NCBI GenBank assembly: GCA_020723965.1
Contig: DYHW01000001.1
Span: 544,587 to 608,586 of the forward strand
Length of the DNA: 64,000 bases
Source: Melioribacter sp.
Lineage (GTDB): Bacteria; Bacteroidota; Ignavibacteria; Ignavibacteriales; Melioribacteraceae
Direction: 5' to 3'
Positions 54,884-62,557 of this stretch are shown here, piece by piece. Position 1 is the first letter of the stretch. The number at the start of each line of letters is the position of its first letter. A program made the position numbers and the translations under genes. The notes beneath the pieces are model-generated. The model worked only from the letters and a program-made list of their open reading frames with translations. It did no database searches and was not told where the DNA came from.

Positions 54884-56236
54884 ATGAAAACTTTAAAATA
54901 TTTATTTACATCAACATTCAACCATCAACCATCAACCATATTGCTGGTTCTCTTGGTGTTGGTGGTCGGCTGCTCCAAATCTGACGAGAGCGGCAAGAAT
55001 GAACAAGCGGTAGCTCAAAATAAGGAATATTACACTTGTACAATGCACCCGCAGATAATTTCTGACAGACCCGGCGTATGCCCGATTTGCCAAATGGAAC
55101 TGATTAAAAAAATTGAGGAAGAAACCGTTGCGGCGGTATCAGATAAAGATATGGCGCAAATGGTTACTCTCGGCGGAAATAAACAAGTTCTTGCAAATGT
55201 TTCTATTTACAAAATCAAAAGAGAGAATCTTACGAAAGAGTTTACGTCATACAGCTATTTAGATTTTGTTGAGCAAAACAGAAAAACAATCTCTGCACGC
55301 TTCAACGGAAGATTGGAAAAATTGTTTGTCAACAAAACAGGCGATCACATCTCTAAAGGACAGCCGTTGTTTGAAATCTACAGTCCAGATTTAGTTCAAG
55401 CTCAGAATGAATATTTGATTGCATTAAATAATTCCGTCAAAGGAAGTAACCTTGTTGAAGGAGAAAAGAACAACAAAAACTCGAATTCATTATTAAACGC
55501 TTCGCGGAAGAAATTAGAAATTTATGGTCTTACTGCTAATCAAATTCAAGAACTTGAAACAAGTCGTGAGATTCAACTAACGTTAACTTACTTCTCACCG
55601 TTTACCGGAACTGTCATAGAGAAAAAAGTTCAAGAAGGAATGTATGTGAATGAAGGGAATTCAATTTATGAAATAGCCGATCTTTCAACGCTGTGGAATA
55701 TTTCTGAAATCGGCGAAAACAATTTAGCTGACGTAAAAATCGGCAGTACAGTTAAACTTCATCTAAGATCTTATCCGGGCGAAGAGTTTAAGGGAAGAGT
55801 TACTTTTATTTATCCGGTTATAAATCAACAAACACGCACTGTAAAAGTAAGAAGTGAATTTTCCAGTAACGGCGGCAAACTAAAACCGCAGATGTATGGC
55901 GAGACGGTTTATCAGAGCTTCAAAGGAGAAGGGATTCTTGTTCCGGCTGATGCGGTTTTGTTCACCGGCAAGCGAACTGTTGTTTGGGCTAAAGCTGGAG
56001 ACGGAATGTTTGAAGCACGCAATGTTCGCATAGGAGAAAAGTTTAATGACAAGTATCATCTCTTATCCGGTCTTAAAGAAGGCGATGAGATTGCTGCAAC
56101 CGGCGGATTCTTGATTGATTCTGAGAGCCAGTTAAAGAGCGGAATGACAACAGGGCATCAACACGGAGATGCTTCTTCAAATAATATAAATTCATCAACA
56201 AATAAACAAAAATCATCCGAACACAAAGAACATTAA
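54884..56236 (+). CDS. cusB: CusB-type periplasmic adaptor with metal-binding domain
   Basis: The 450 residues begin with a lipoprotein signal ending VLVVGCSKSDESGK. A heavy-metal-binding domain (YYTCTMHPQIISDRPGVCPICQMEL, residues ~45-70) and the membrane-fusion fold follow (SARFNGRLEKLFVNKTGDHISKGQPLFEIYSPDL, FSPFTGTVIEKKVQEGMYVNEG). The tail is His-rich (GHQHGDASS, SSEHKEH). It links the RND pump and the TolC-like channel and hands metal to the pump. The signal-peptide codons include the ATGGTTGATGG-type repeat in reverse orientation. Confidence 0.93.
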   Translation: MKTLKYLFTSTFNHQPSTILLVLLVLVVGCSKSDESGKNEQAVAQNKEYYTCTMHPQIISDRPGVCPICQMELIKKIEEETVAAVSDKDMAQMVTLGGNKQVLANVSIYKIKRENLTKEFTSYSYLDFVEQNRKTISARFNGRLEKLFVNKTGDHISKGQPLFEIYSPDLVQAQNEYLIALNNSVKGSNLVEGEKNNKNSNSLLNASRKKLEIYGLTANQIQELETSREIQLTLTYFSPFTGTVIEKKVQEGMYVNEGNSIYEIADLSTLWNISEIGENNLADVKIGSTVKLHLRSYPGEEFKGRVTFIYPVINQQTRTVKVRSEFSSNGGKLKPQMYGETVYQSFKGEGILVPADAVLFTGKRTVVWAKAGDGMFEARNVRIGEKFNDKYHLLSGLKEGDEIAATGGFLIDSESQLKSGMTTGHQHGDASSNNINSSTNKQKSSEHKEH

Positions 56237-56251
56237 TCACAGGAGGTTAAT

Positions 56252-56599
56252 ATGAAAAAAATAAAATATTCTTTGGTCATAGTTCTAATAACATTTCTTT
56301 TTTCTCTGCCAAATTATGCTCAAGATTCAAAACAGGATTCTCATCAGCATAGCGGCAATACTAAGTTGGAAATGAAAAAAGATGACCAAAAAGATATCTC
56401 TGATATTGTAAGAAAAGGAACGATTGATTTGAAATCAATTGATAAGAATAAAGATGGCAAAGTTTTTCAAGATCAGATGTGTTGGAATGTAATTTCTGAT
56501 AAGCCGGGTAAATGTCCTCTATGCAAAATGGTATTGAAAGAAGTAACGCTGAAAGAAGCTAAAAAGAACCTAACAGTGAACGGTTTTAAAGTTAAATAA
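56252..56599 (+). CDS. Secreted protein with heavy-metal-binding domain
   Basis: The 115 residues have a signal peptide (SLVIVLITFLFSLPNYAQ), a His-containing linker (SHQHSGNTK) and a C-terminal metal-binding segment (MCWNVISDKPGKCPLCKMVLKEV). This segment is the same fold as the front domain of CusB, with Cys and Met ligands; the usual YTCPMHP start is altered to VFQDQMCW. It is 15 bases after cusB with a good ribosome site (AGGAGG). It may act as a periplasmic metal carrier for the pump. Confidence 0.82.
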   Translation: MKKIKYSLVIVLITFLFSLPNYAQDSKQDSHQHSGNTKLEMKKDDQKDISDIVRKGTIDLKSIDKNKDGKVFQDQMCWNVISDKPGKCPLCKMVLKEVTLKEAKKNLTVNGFKVK

Positions 56600-56601
56600 C
56601 T

Positions 56602-56625
56602 CACCTTGCGTAAGGTGGGTTTAAT
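56602..56625 (+). terminator. Possible terminator after the metal-binding protein gene
   Basis: CACCTT (56602-56607) and AAGGTG (56612-56617) pair around GCGT and are followed by GGTTTAATAA. The T-run is short. Confidence 0.45.
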
Positions 56626-56660
56626 AATGTGTTTCTAATGCGATTCATTGGAGAGACAAA

Positions 56661-57314
56661 ATGATTTGTAATTCATGCGGCGCAAAAAATAAAAGTGATG
56701 CAAAAATTTGTGAAGTGTGCGGCGATTCTTCTTTAGCTGTTAAAGAGACGGTTAAGGAAAAAGAAGGACTTAAGTGCAAGTCTTGCGGCGGTGAGAACAA
56801 CAACAATAATAAGTTTTGCTCAGAGTGTGGAGAATCGCTTGGCTATAAAAACGTTAAGTCTTCAAGAATTAATAATCTCAAGAACAGTAAAATTGATAAG
56901 AAATTGAAACAGAAATTATCGCAAGCACCGAATATTAAGCCCAAAAGGAAAAGCGGTCCATTGGTATTCAACATTAAAACCATATATATCGCTTTATGTG
57001 TGGTATTAGGCGCTATAATATTTATTTCCACTTTAGAAATTATCACGCCAACCAAAGGCAGTATGAAAACAGGGGATAAAGAAATTAAAAGTAGCAACCC
57101 GGCTTTAGAAGCAAACGTAACAAAAATTGCTGATAAATTTATTTGCAATTGTGGCGGGTGCAGTAAAGAATCTCTAGCGATCTGCAAATGCGATGCTGCA
57201 ATAAAAGCAAGGAAACAAGTAAGAGAGATGTTAGAACAATCTCAAAGAGAAGATGAGATAATAAAAGTAGTTAATGAAAAGTTCGGCGGTTTAAAAAATG
57301 AATCAAAAATATAG
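56661..57314 (+). CDS. Double zinc-ribbon membrane protein with CcmH-like C-terminus
   Basis: The 217 residues hold two zinc ribbons (CNSCGAKN ... CEVCGD; CKSCGGEN ... CSECGE) in the first 60 residues. A basic linker, one membrane helix near 110-130 (TIYIALCVVLGAIIFISTLEI) and a periplasmic segment follow. The segment FICNCGGCSKESLAICKCDAAIKARKQVREMLEQSQ resembles CcmH/NrfF, the thiol-reducing protein of cytochrome c maturation, but with extra cysteines. I am unsure whether the C-terminus is a true CcmH relative or a metal-binding variant. It lies in the copper island. Confidence 0.7.
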   Translation: MICNSCGAKNKSDAKICEVCGDSSLAVKETVKEKEGLKCKSCGGENNNNNKFCSECGESLGYKNVKSSRINNLKNSKIDKKLKQKLSQAPNIKPKRKSGPLVFNIKTIYIALCVVLGAIIFISTLEIITPTKGSMKTGDKEIKSSNPALEANVTKIADKFICNCGGCSKESLAICKCDAAIKARKQVREMLEQSQREDEIIKVVNEKFGGLKNESKI

Positions 57315-57401
57315 AGGAGATGATGAATGGAATAATTTTACTTATTCACCATTTCCGCGGATGGTGGAATTATATCAATAAATAAAAACAGGAGTAAATT
57401 T

Positions 57402-57896
57402 ATGAAAGCAGTAAAATCAAATCGAATGCGCTTTTTATTAAGTGCAGCAATGATAATTTTTTTTGCCGGTATTATTTCTGCACAGCACGATCAACATCAT
57501 GGGAATAGCGGCAGCGATATGATGCAGAATCGACAGATGCAAAATATGGGGCAGCAAATGCAGAACATGATGAGCCAAATGGGGCAGATGATGGATAAGA
57601 GCAATCAAATGGTTACAATGATGAATAACCAGATGATGCAAAACCATGACATGGGAAACATGAACATGAACCAGGGAATGATGAATATGATGCAAGGGAT
57701 GAACCAGATGGGAAAAGATATGCAGGGACTTCTTGACCAGATGAACAAGATGATGGGCGATTCCAAAATGATGAATGGCGCGGATGCGAAAGAACATATG
57801 AATAACATGATGGATAATATGAAAACAATGATGAAGGAATTCAAAAGTATGTTAAACAACATGGAAGAGCTTCAACAAAAAGGTAAAGGTAAATGA
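57402..57896 (+). CDS. Methionine-rich secreted protein (probable Cu(I) binder)
   Basis: The 164-residue protein has a signal peptide (MRFLLSAAMIIFFAGIISAQ). A mature region of about 137 residues contains 38 methionines by count, many as MM or MxxM, plus an N-terminal HDQHHG cluster. The rest is Asn, Gln, Gly and Lys. Met-rich low-complexity proteins bind Cu(I)/Ag(I) in the periplasm. The ribosome site AGGAG lies upstream. Its stop overlaps the next start (ATGA). No known family is recognised, and the composition produces long spurious frames on the other strand. Confidence 0.75.
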   Translation: MKAVKSNRMRFLLSAAMIIFFAGIISAQHDQHHGNSGSDMMQNRQMQNMGQQMQNMMSQMGQMMDKSNQMVTMMNNQMMQNHDMGNMNMNQGMMNMMQGMNQMGKDMQGLLDQMNKMMGDSKMMNGADAKEHMNNMMDNMKTMMKEFKSMLNNMEELQQKGKGK

Positions 57897-58714
57897 TAAA
57901 TCGAATTGGGAATAAATTACTTAGGAAGCCAGCTTATGCCGGCTTCCTCTTGTTTTTAATACTAACCAGCAGCAAACTTTTTGCACAAACTGGTTGGTTT
58001 TTTACCTCCAGCGTTCAACTTAGCGGAGGTAATTACGTTTTCGAATCCTATAACCGTGTGTTTTCTGTTTATGGCGGACTTCGTTATCAGGGTGAAAATT
58101 TTGGAATTACTGCTTCCTTACAGTTGGTTTCGAGCAACAACAATAATGTGAGCCAAACAAGCGGAATGATGATTCCATCGGGAACAAATAATATTTCTAA
58201 TACCAATTCAATGCAAAGCGGAATGAATTTAGGACTAGGTGATTTGTATGGCTACTTCGATTACAAAATTATATCCGATTATGAAAGCGGAATAGATCTG
58301 TTCGTGAACGCTCAAGTTAAAATACCAACAGCGGCAACGCACATGAACATAGGAACCGGTAAGTATGATTTTGGAGGATCGGTTACACTAAGAAAATCTT
58401 TAGAAAGTTTTGTGGGCATTGTTGATCTCGGATATTTAAATATTGGCGATCCGGACGGAATTACTTACAAAGACCTTTTTACTTATGGAATCGGAGTAGG
58501 AAAGTTTTTTAACTACGGCGAATATTCACTGCTGCTTTATTACACCGGTTATACAAAAATATTAGAAGATTACGACGCGCCGCAGCAAATTTCTTTGGGT
58601 GCAAACTACCGAGTAAGTGAAACTGTTATTCTCTCATTCATTGGTTCAGCCGGAATAGGAAATTTTATGCCAGACTATACTATAAGCACCAGTGCACGAA
58701 TTAAATTATTATAG
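57893..58714 (+). CDS. Outer-membrane beta-barrel protein
   Basis: The 273 residues have a signal peptide (AGFLLFLILTSSKLFAQ) and a sequence of alternating strands ending in an aromatic/hydrophobic tail (TSARIKLL), typical of an outer-membrane barrel. The Met-containing loop (QTSGMMIPSGTNN) may contact metal. The start codon overlaps the stop of the Met-rich gene. An 8-bp palindrome (AGGAAGCC, 57923-57930; GGCTTCCT, 57941-57948) is read as KPAYAGF in the signal peptide. A relic of a similar gene's tail may lie at 61682-61792. Function unknown. Confidence 0.75.
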   Translation: MINRIGNKLLRKPAYAGFLLFLILTSSKLFAQTGWFFTSSVQLSGGNYVFESYNRVFSVYGGLRYQGENFGITASLQLVSSNNNNVSQTSGMMIPSGTNNISNTNSMQSGMNLGLGDLYGYFDYKIISDYESGIDLFVNAQVKIPTAATHMNIGTGKYDFGGSVTLRKSLESFVGIVDLGYLNIGDPDGITYKDLFTYGIGVGKFFNYGEYSLLLYYTGYTKILEDYDAPQQISLGANYRVSETVILSFIGSAGIGNFMPDYTISTSARIKLL

Positions 58715-58726
58715 AAAGGTAATGCA

Positions 58727-59329
58727 ATGAAAAATTTACTAATGATATTACTGCTTTTGTATTCAACACTACCTCAAATCGTTTATGCTCATGGTGATGA
58801 AGAACATAACAAAGAACAAGATGTAAAACCGGATACATTCACTGTTGTAAATGGCGATACAATTGCTGTCAACAACAAACCGTTTAAGTCAAGCAATGAA
58901 GTATCGGCGGAAACAAAAAAAGTAAAGCCGTTCAAGTTAAACCCGACAGAAGTAATTTTTGAGCATCTTCACAATAAAATCGTCCATTTTCCAATTGCAA
59001 TTGGAGTTCTTGCATTCTTCTTTTCATTACTGCATATCAGACGAAAGAGCTACGACGCAACAATTTTTATTCTTGTCATTTTGGGTTTTGCTTTTTCTGT
59101 GGCAGCTTTCTTCACGGGTAACAATCAAGTTCAACCATTTGAAGGAACAAATAAGTATTGGGTTGTAGAGCTGCATCGAAATTTTGGTATTGGAATAATG
59201 ATAATTTATTTCATCTGGCTGCTATTTCTACGAATAGAAAAAATTAAAAAATATGCATGGATTATTGGAGCTGTAATTTTTGTTCTGATTTTAATTACTG
59301 CTTTTTTAGGAGGGGTTATTGCTCATTAA
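58727..59329 (+). CDS. DUF2231-like membrane protein, copy 1
   Basis: The 200 residues have a signal peptide and a His/acidic head (AHGDEEHNKEQD). A short periplasmic part (NGDTIAVNNKPF) and four membrane helices follow (HFPIAIGVLAFFFSLLHIRR, TIFILVILGFAFSVAAFFTG, FGIGIMIIYFIWLLFLRI, WIIGAVIFVLILITAFLGGVI). The C-terminal ~135 residues are identical to the copy at 61818 and lie in a perfect DNA repeat. The AHGDEEH head suggests metal binding, and the helices with conserved His (HNKIVHFP, HRN) may bind haem or copper. Function unknown. Confidence 0.8.
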   Translation: MKNLLMILLLLYSTLPQIVYAHGDEEHNKEQDVKPDTFTVVNGDTIAVNNKPFKSSNEVSAETKKVKPFKLNPTEVIFEHLHNKIVHFPIAIGVLAFFFSLLHIRRKSYDATIFILVILGFAFSVAAFFTGNNQVQPFEGTNKYWVVELHRNFGIGIMIIYFIWLLFLRIEKIKKYAWIIGAVIFVLILITAFLGGVIAH

Positions 59330-59454
59330 AAATAGTGATGAATGGGGGAACTCACCGCATTTTTTAAAAACTAAATAATAACCAATGTGTTAGTAAACTA
59401 TTTTCTAACTAAAATAATGGAGTAAAAAATGTATAAAATCTATCTAACTTTTTT
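58991..59454 (+). repeat. 464-bp perfect direct repeat, copy 1
   Basis: This copy is identical over 464 bases to 62094-62557 (offset 3103). It covers the C-terminal two thirds of the DUF2231-like gene, the intergenic stretch and the first codons of the following lipoprotein gene. It ends at 59454, where the sequences diverge. Confidence 0.95.
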
Positions 59455-59683
59455 TTGCCGGTGTTGGGGATCAGTGCGCGGTTCTGAGCAAAACAGTTCA
59501 CTTCTCCAACTGACTGCCTCATAAGCGTGTACTGGGATGTCTGAGTGCAGAAAAAGAGAATCGAAACTCATGGATGCAATGACTTCTATGTTAAGAGTCA
59601 AGCTTCGGGAGTTACAGTGATGCTTGATAATTTTTTAATACGAACTGAAGTACTCACAAAACAAACTTAAAGGAGAATTTGAT
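59330..59683. other. Junction region before the multicopper oxidase
   Basis: It contains the repeat tail and truncated gene start (to 59454) and ~220 bases of unrecognised sequence that is locally richer in G+C (GGTGTTGGGGATCAGTGCGC around 59461-59480). It has no frame of note. I suspect remains of a mobile element, but no transposase remnant is identifiable. Confidence 0.4.
59429..59524 (+). pseudogene. Truncated start of the lipoprotein gene (relic)
   Basis: The first eight codons (MYKIYLTF) match those of the intact gene at 62532. The frame then breaks into unrelated sequence and stops after 31 codons. It marks the end of copy 1 of the direct repeat and the left edge of inserted DNA. Confidence 0.85.
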
Positions 59684-60700
59684 ATGAAGTCAATAATCTT
59701 AAAAACAATCTCAATTGTCAGCATGGCGCTGATAGGTATAGTAATCTTGTTTGCGTCAGGCTGCACAACGATGGAGGATGGACCGATGGAGGCACCCATG
59801 GATGAGATGGCATATAATACATGGACTATTAATGGAAAGGCATACCCCGATACAGAACCGCTTCGGGTGCGGCTGGGTGATACTGTCCGTGTACGATTTA
59901 TGAACATCAGCAACGGAGTTCACCCGATGCACCTGCACGGGCACGACTTCAAAGTCGTTGCGGTAGACGGTTGGCCAGTTGTGAATCCGCAATTGCGCAA
60001 TACAGTCACGGTCGCTCCGGGCGAAATCCTAGACATTGAATTTGTGGCAGATAATCCGGGAATCTGGGCGTTCCACTGTCACGAACTGCACCACGCCGAC
60101 CAAGGGATGATCACGGTGGTTCTTTATGAAGGATTCTCACTGCCGTCAACTTCCCAGATAGCTGAAATGATTCAATCGGAAAAACGCGAACTTCAGGCAG
60201 TAAACCCACTAATCCCCCGCACATTGCTGAAGGCGCAGGAGACGAACACAGTTAAATGGAGCGGACAAACGAGAACGTATACGTTCACAGCTCAACCAAA
60301 ACAGTGGGAGATAAGAAAAGGAAAGGTAACGGAGGCGTTTGCATTCAACGGCACTGTGCCTGGTCCTGAAATTCGAGTGAACATAGGAAACAGCGTTCGT
60401 GTCACAGTGGTCAATAATTTATCGGAACCGACAAGCATTCACTGGCATGGTATTAACCGGATTGAATGGAAACACGATGGAGTCGCACCATTGACACAAG
60501 CTGTGATTCCACCGGGCGGAAGCCACGTCTATCCATTCTTTGTAGACCGCGCGGGTTCATTCATGTATCATCCCCATTTTTTGCCCAACGAGGCATCGCA
60601 AGTGGATAAAGGGATGTACGGGCCCATTATTGTCGAACCACGAAAAAAATCTTACACTAAAGAATACACAATGATGCTCGGTGGTTGGATTGTTAAATAA
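59684..60700 (+). CDS. Multicopper oxidase with reversed domain order (lipoprotein)
   Basis: The 338 residues have a lipoprotein signal (VILFASGC). The first cupredoxin domain carries HPMHLHGHDF and HCHELHH, the C-terminal-type motifs with type 1 and trinuclear ligands. The second domain carries HWHG and HPH, the N-terminal-type motifs. Ordinary multicopper oxidases have these in the opposite order. The protein ends at EYTMMLGGW, where a further domain normally begins. AAAGGAG precedes the start. It probably oxidises Cu(I) or phenolics outside the inner membrane. The codon and base use look richer in G+C than the neighbours, by eye. Confidence 0.85.
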   Translation: MKSIILKTISIVSMALIGIVILFASGCTTMEDGPMEAPMDEMAYNTWTINGKAYPDTEPLRVRLGDTVRVRFMNISNGVHPMHLHGHDFKVVAVDGWPVVNPQLRNTVTVAPGEILDIEFVADNPGIWAFHCHELHHADQGMITVVLYEGFSLPSTSQIAEMIQSEKRELQAVNPLIPRTLLKAQETNTVKWSGQTRTYTFTAQPKQWEIRKGKVTEAFAFNGTVPGPEIRVNIGNSVRVTVVNNLSEPTSIHWHGINRIEWKHDGVAPLTQAVIPPGGSHVYPFFVDRAGSFMYHPHFLPNEASQVDKGMYGPIIVEPRKKSYTKEYTMMLGGWIVK

Positions 60701-60755
60701 GGGCTGTTCTTAACTAAAAGATTTTCTACTATTATACACAGAAGAAAAGCAGGTT

Positions 60756-61484
60756 ATGAAGATTATAAATTTTTATCGCAGCGTTTACGCCATTATCATA
60801 CTACTGTCTGCTGCTGGTACTCATATCCAAGCACAAGATGGATCGAGTAAACACCAATTTCCTCATCCTATCAACTCAACTATGGGAATCCCTGACCCAA
60901 TCGGTAGTTACAATGTTCGTTTGAACACATTTCGTCAAGATAAGCCGGGTTCTACCAATTATGATGTGAGCGGGCATATCGGTTATGGATTGTTTGAATG
61001 GGGTGGGATTCATCTCCGGAGTCTCGGTGTAAAAACCACACCTCTTACAGAAATAATTGGGATGGTCGGTCTATGGCGGGATGAAAACAAAGAGCAAGGA
61101 ATATCTCTCTTGGGTATTGTTGGTATACCAACAGGAAAAAAAGATGGTAAAGAACATCATGGACTCGCCTACTTGGTCGGTGTTACTGGGCGTATGGTTG
61201 TTCACAATTTTTTCACTAATGATGTGATTCTCCATTATGATATTACGGCAAAACACTACATTGCAGAAAGCGGCACCGTGATACGTCTCTCGAAGAATCT
61301 TTTTGGCGTTCTCGACACGAGGGTTACGCTCGGGAACTCACTTCCCGAGATACTTGCAATGCCCGCAGTGAAAATCAAATTGTTTTCTCTTGGATTTCTT
61401 GGGCTTGGATATCATTTCCCAGTTACAACAGCCACACCGTTTGACAGACAAGTTATTCTCCAAATAGAAGTTGGGAGTCACTAA
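60756..61484 (+). CDS. Unknown secreted or outer-membrane protein
   Basis: The 242 residues start with a signal peptide (AIIILLSAAGTHIQA) and read as alternating strands with many aromatic and Gly residues (VSGHIGYGLFEWGGIHLRSLGVK), ending in VILQIEVGSH. This suggests a beta-barrel. The His-containing start (SSKHQFPHP) fits a copper context. It lies 55 bases after the multicopper oxidase and was probably carried in with it. I do not recognise the family. Confidence 0.65.
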   Translation: MKIINFYRSVYAIIILLSAAGTHIQAQDGSSKHQFPHPINSTMGIPDPIGSYNVRLNTFRQDKPGSTNYDVSGHIGYGLFEWGGIHLRSLGVKTTPLTEIIGMVGLWRDENKEQGISLLGIVGIPTGKKDGKEHHGLAYLVGVTGRMVVHNFFTNDVILHYDITAKHYIAESGTVIRLSKNLFGVLDTRVTLGNSLPEILAMPAVKIKLFSLGFLGLGYHFPVTTATPFDRQVILQIEVGSH

Positions 61485-61540
61485 GATATTCTTGAGGGTA
61501 TTAGGTAAAACAATATAAAGTGATAAAAAATTATAAGTAA

Positions 61541-61685
61541 CTGAAGTTACGCAAAAGTCATGCTGAACTCGTTTCAGCATCTAAAAATCGATTAAAAACG
61601 AGATTCCGATCCCGACAAGACTTCGTCGAGCTCAGTCGAGACGGAATGACAGAATCATTTTTTTTGCTTCTTTGCGTAACTTCAG
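61541..61685. repeat. MITE-like element with 15-bp perfect terminal inverted repeats
   Basis: CTGAAGTTACGCAAA at 61541-61555 and its reverse complement TTTGCGTAACTTCAG at 61671-61685 bound a 145-base non-coding element. It contains an internal hairpin (TGCTGAA/TTCAGCA, from 61561) and a short GAC/GTC-rich repeat. Both flanks carry TTATAA (61531-61536 and 61687-61692), possibly a target duplication. Confidence 0.75.
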
Positions 61686-61792
61686 ATTATAAAATCAATC
61701 CGGCGCTCACTCTTTCTCTTATTGATTCTGCGGGGTTGAGTAAAGTTACATCCGATTTTTTATTCTCGAGCGGATTGAAGTGGAATTTATAA
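61682..61792 (+). pseudogene. C-terminal relic of an outer-membrane protein gene
   Basis: A frame without a start runs from the MITE right end to TAA at 61790-61792. It reads KINPALTLSLIDSAGL followed by SKVTSDFLFSSGLKWNL, a typical beta-barrel last strand. It occupies the place, upstream of DUF2231 copy 2, that the barrel gene at 57893 has upstream of copy 1. Confidence 0.5.
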
Positions 61793-61817
61793 ACGTAGAA
61801 AATAGAAAGGAAGCATT

Positions 61818-62432
61818 ATGAAAAGTTTTTTAGTTGCAGCAATCTTTTTGTTTATCATTTCATCTATTGGAAGTTTTGCTCATGGCGATGAAGAACATAA
61901 CAAACACAAAAAAGCAAAAACTGACACATTAACAATTGTCAACGGAGATACAATTGCAATAAATGGTCAGCCAATAAATTCTAGGGTTACATCCCTTCGG
62001 GACAAGATGCAAATGATGACCAGTGAAGAAAAATTTGTACTGAACCCAGGTGAAAGGATATTGGAACATCCTCATAATAAAATTGTTCACTTCCCAATTG
62101 CAATTGGAGTTCTTGCATTCTTCTTTTCATTACTGCATATCAGACGAAAGAGCTACGACGCAACAATTTTTATTCTTGTCATTTTGGGTTTTGCTTTTTC
62201 TGTGGCAGCTTTCTTCACGGGTAACAATCAAGTTCAACCATTTGAAGGAACAAATAAGTATTGGGTTGTAGAGCTGCATCGAAATTTTGGTATTGGAATA
62301 ATGATAATTTATTTCATCTGGCTGCTATTTCTACGAATAGAAAAAATTAAAAAATATGCATGGATTATTGGAGCTGTAATTTTTGTTCTGATTTTAATTA
62401 CTGCTTTTTTAGGAGGGGTTATTGCTCATTAA
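61818..62432 (+). CDS. DUF2231-like membrane protein, copy 2
   Basis: The 204-residue paralogue of 58727 has a different N-terminal part (AHGDEEHNKHKKAKTD, GQPINSRVTSLRDKMQMMTSEEK) but an identical C-terminal ~135 residues with four membrane helices. The switch from diverged to identical sequence at 62094 is abrupt. This shows recent gene conversion or duplication. It precedes the intact lipoprotein gene. Function unknown; the context is copper handling. Confidence 0.8.
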   Translation: MKSFLVAAIFLFIISSIGSFAHGDEEHNKHKKAKTDTLTIVNGDTIAINGQPINSRVTSLRDKMQMMTSEEKFVLNPGERILEHPHNKIVHFPIAIGVLAFFFSLLHIRRKSYDATIFILVILGFAFSVAAFFTGNNQVQPFEGTNKYWVVELHRNFGIGIMIIYFIWLLFLRIEKIKKYAWIIGAVIFVLILITAFLGGVIAH

Positions 62433-62557
62433 AAATAGTGATGAATGGGGGAACTCACCGCATTTTTTAAAAACTAAATAATAACCAATGTGTTAGTAAA
62501 CTATTTTCTAACTAAAATAATGGAGTAAAAAATGTATAAAATCTATCTAACTTTTTT
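62094..62557 (+). repeat. 464-bp perfect direct repeat, copy 2
   Basis: This is the partner of 58991-59454. The two copies enclose the multicopper oxidase, the 242-residue protein, the MITE and the barrel relic (59455-62093). Confidence 0.95.

Noticed and set aside
57320..57385. 21-codon frame after AGAGGAG
   Set aside because: It has a ribosome-site-like sequence but is too short to support without conservation.
57438..57862. Long minus-strand open frames opposite the Met-rich gene
   Set aside because: They arise from ATG repeats read as CAT and neighbours on the other strand; low-complexity His/Ile/Ser products without ribosome sites.
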